64,000 nt of DNA. Source: Syncephalis plumigaleata (lineage: Eukaryota > Zoopagomycota > Zoopagomycetes > Zoopagales > Piptocephalidaceae). The DNA is taken from the NCBI GenBank assembly GCA_025201365.1, contig JAIXMF010000010.1, positions 496,001 through 560,000 on the forward strand, given 5' to 3'. Below the pieces are notes generated by a model. It was not told the origin of the DNA, ran no database searches, and saw only the letters and a list, made by a program, of their open reading frames with translations. Positions within the stretch are counted from its first letter, which is position 1, and every line of letters begins with the position of its first letter. A program made the translations under genes and the position numbers. Positions 63,898 to 64,000 of this stretch are shown piece after piece.

Positions 63898-64000
63898 CAG
63901 TGTTTTTCCATCCAATTTGCGCATTTATCCTTTAACGTTTGTAGTTTATTAATAAATAGATTTACACAATTGTTAACACCATTATCGCATTGCTATTATT
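63898..64000. mobile_element. Mariner-type element copy 3 (left end, cut by the window end)
   Basis: It starts TACAGTGTTTTTCCATCC, with TA at 63896-63897 and the terminus at 63898. The first 103 bases match the left end of the element at 5539 with about ten differences. The right half is outside the window, so its size and right flank are unknown. It lies about 130 bases upstream of the syntaxin-18 start codon and could influence that promoter. Confidence 0.8.

Overview
The window is gene-dense eukaryotic nuclear DNA, most likely from an early-diverging filamentous fungus (a former 'zygomycete' of the Zoopagomycota/Mucoromycota grade). The base composition is moderately AT-rich. Nearly every gene is split by many short introns of about 45-70 bases that start GTAAGT/GTATGT and end TAG/CAG, and both strands are densely coded. 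The gene set is fungal: an expansin-like secreted protein, a BRE4/aromatic-acid-exporter membrane protein, two alpha-arrestins, a WLM/Wss1-type protease and a TOR kinase. The exact lineage is inferred, not shown.

Layout. 1-5279: two alpha-arrestin genes on the minus strand, the first running off the window start, with a 2.7 kb gap between them. 5537-6626: a TA-flanked Tc1/mariner-type non-autonomous element. 7254-8471: a short-chain dehydrogenase. 8775-10569: an MFS transporter, divergent from the splicing factor gene PRP17/CDC40 (10811-13085). 13181-22460: the TOR kinase, divergent from a WLM/RanBP2-zinc-finger protease gene (22835-23947). About 25345-28699: an Atos/FAM214-like protein. 29237-30231: an expansin-like protein. 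30871: the 5' part of a small secreted-protein gene. 31225-35723: a BRE4/ArAE-type membrane protein. 36439-37822: an orphan multi-pass membrane protein. 38008-43628: an ABCC transporter with unusual ATPase motifs. 44305-44526: a second, 218-base copy of the mariner-type element. 45245-46431: a secreted kinase-like protein. 47194-47805: a secreted Pro/Ser/Gly repeat protein. 48973-51698: hexosaminidase D. 51830-53345: mitochondrial TrpRS. 53574-55519: prolidase. 55733-58671: a USP16/45-type deubiquitinase. 59283-60318: a membrane protein with three PPxY motifs. 61009-62014: an unknown low-complexity protein. 62336-63769: syntaxin 18/Ufe1. 63896-64000: a third element copy, cut by the window end.

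Themes. Several genes belong to ubiquitin-directed membrane traffic: an arrestin with a PPxY tail, a PPxY-rich membrane protein and a USP. TOR and the syntaxin add growth and ER-traffic control. No operon-like co-regulation is expected.

The strongest window-wide anomaly is a set of about 25 places where a conserved or continuous protein needs one additional base to stay in frame. They fall in at least twelve genes, including the essential TOR and syntaxin-18 genes, and almost all are in the single-base-deletion direction, often at a short homopolymer. I read them mainly as consensus (sequencing or assembly) deletions. They matter for every gene model here, so for affected genes the listed span covers the whole locus. 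I found no rRNA, tRNA, CRISPR or viral element that I could support.
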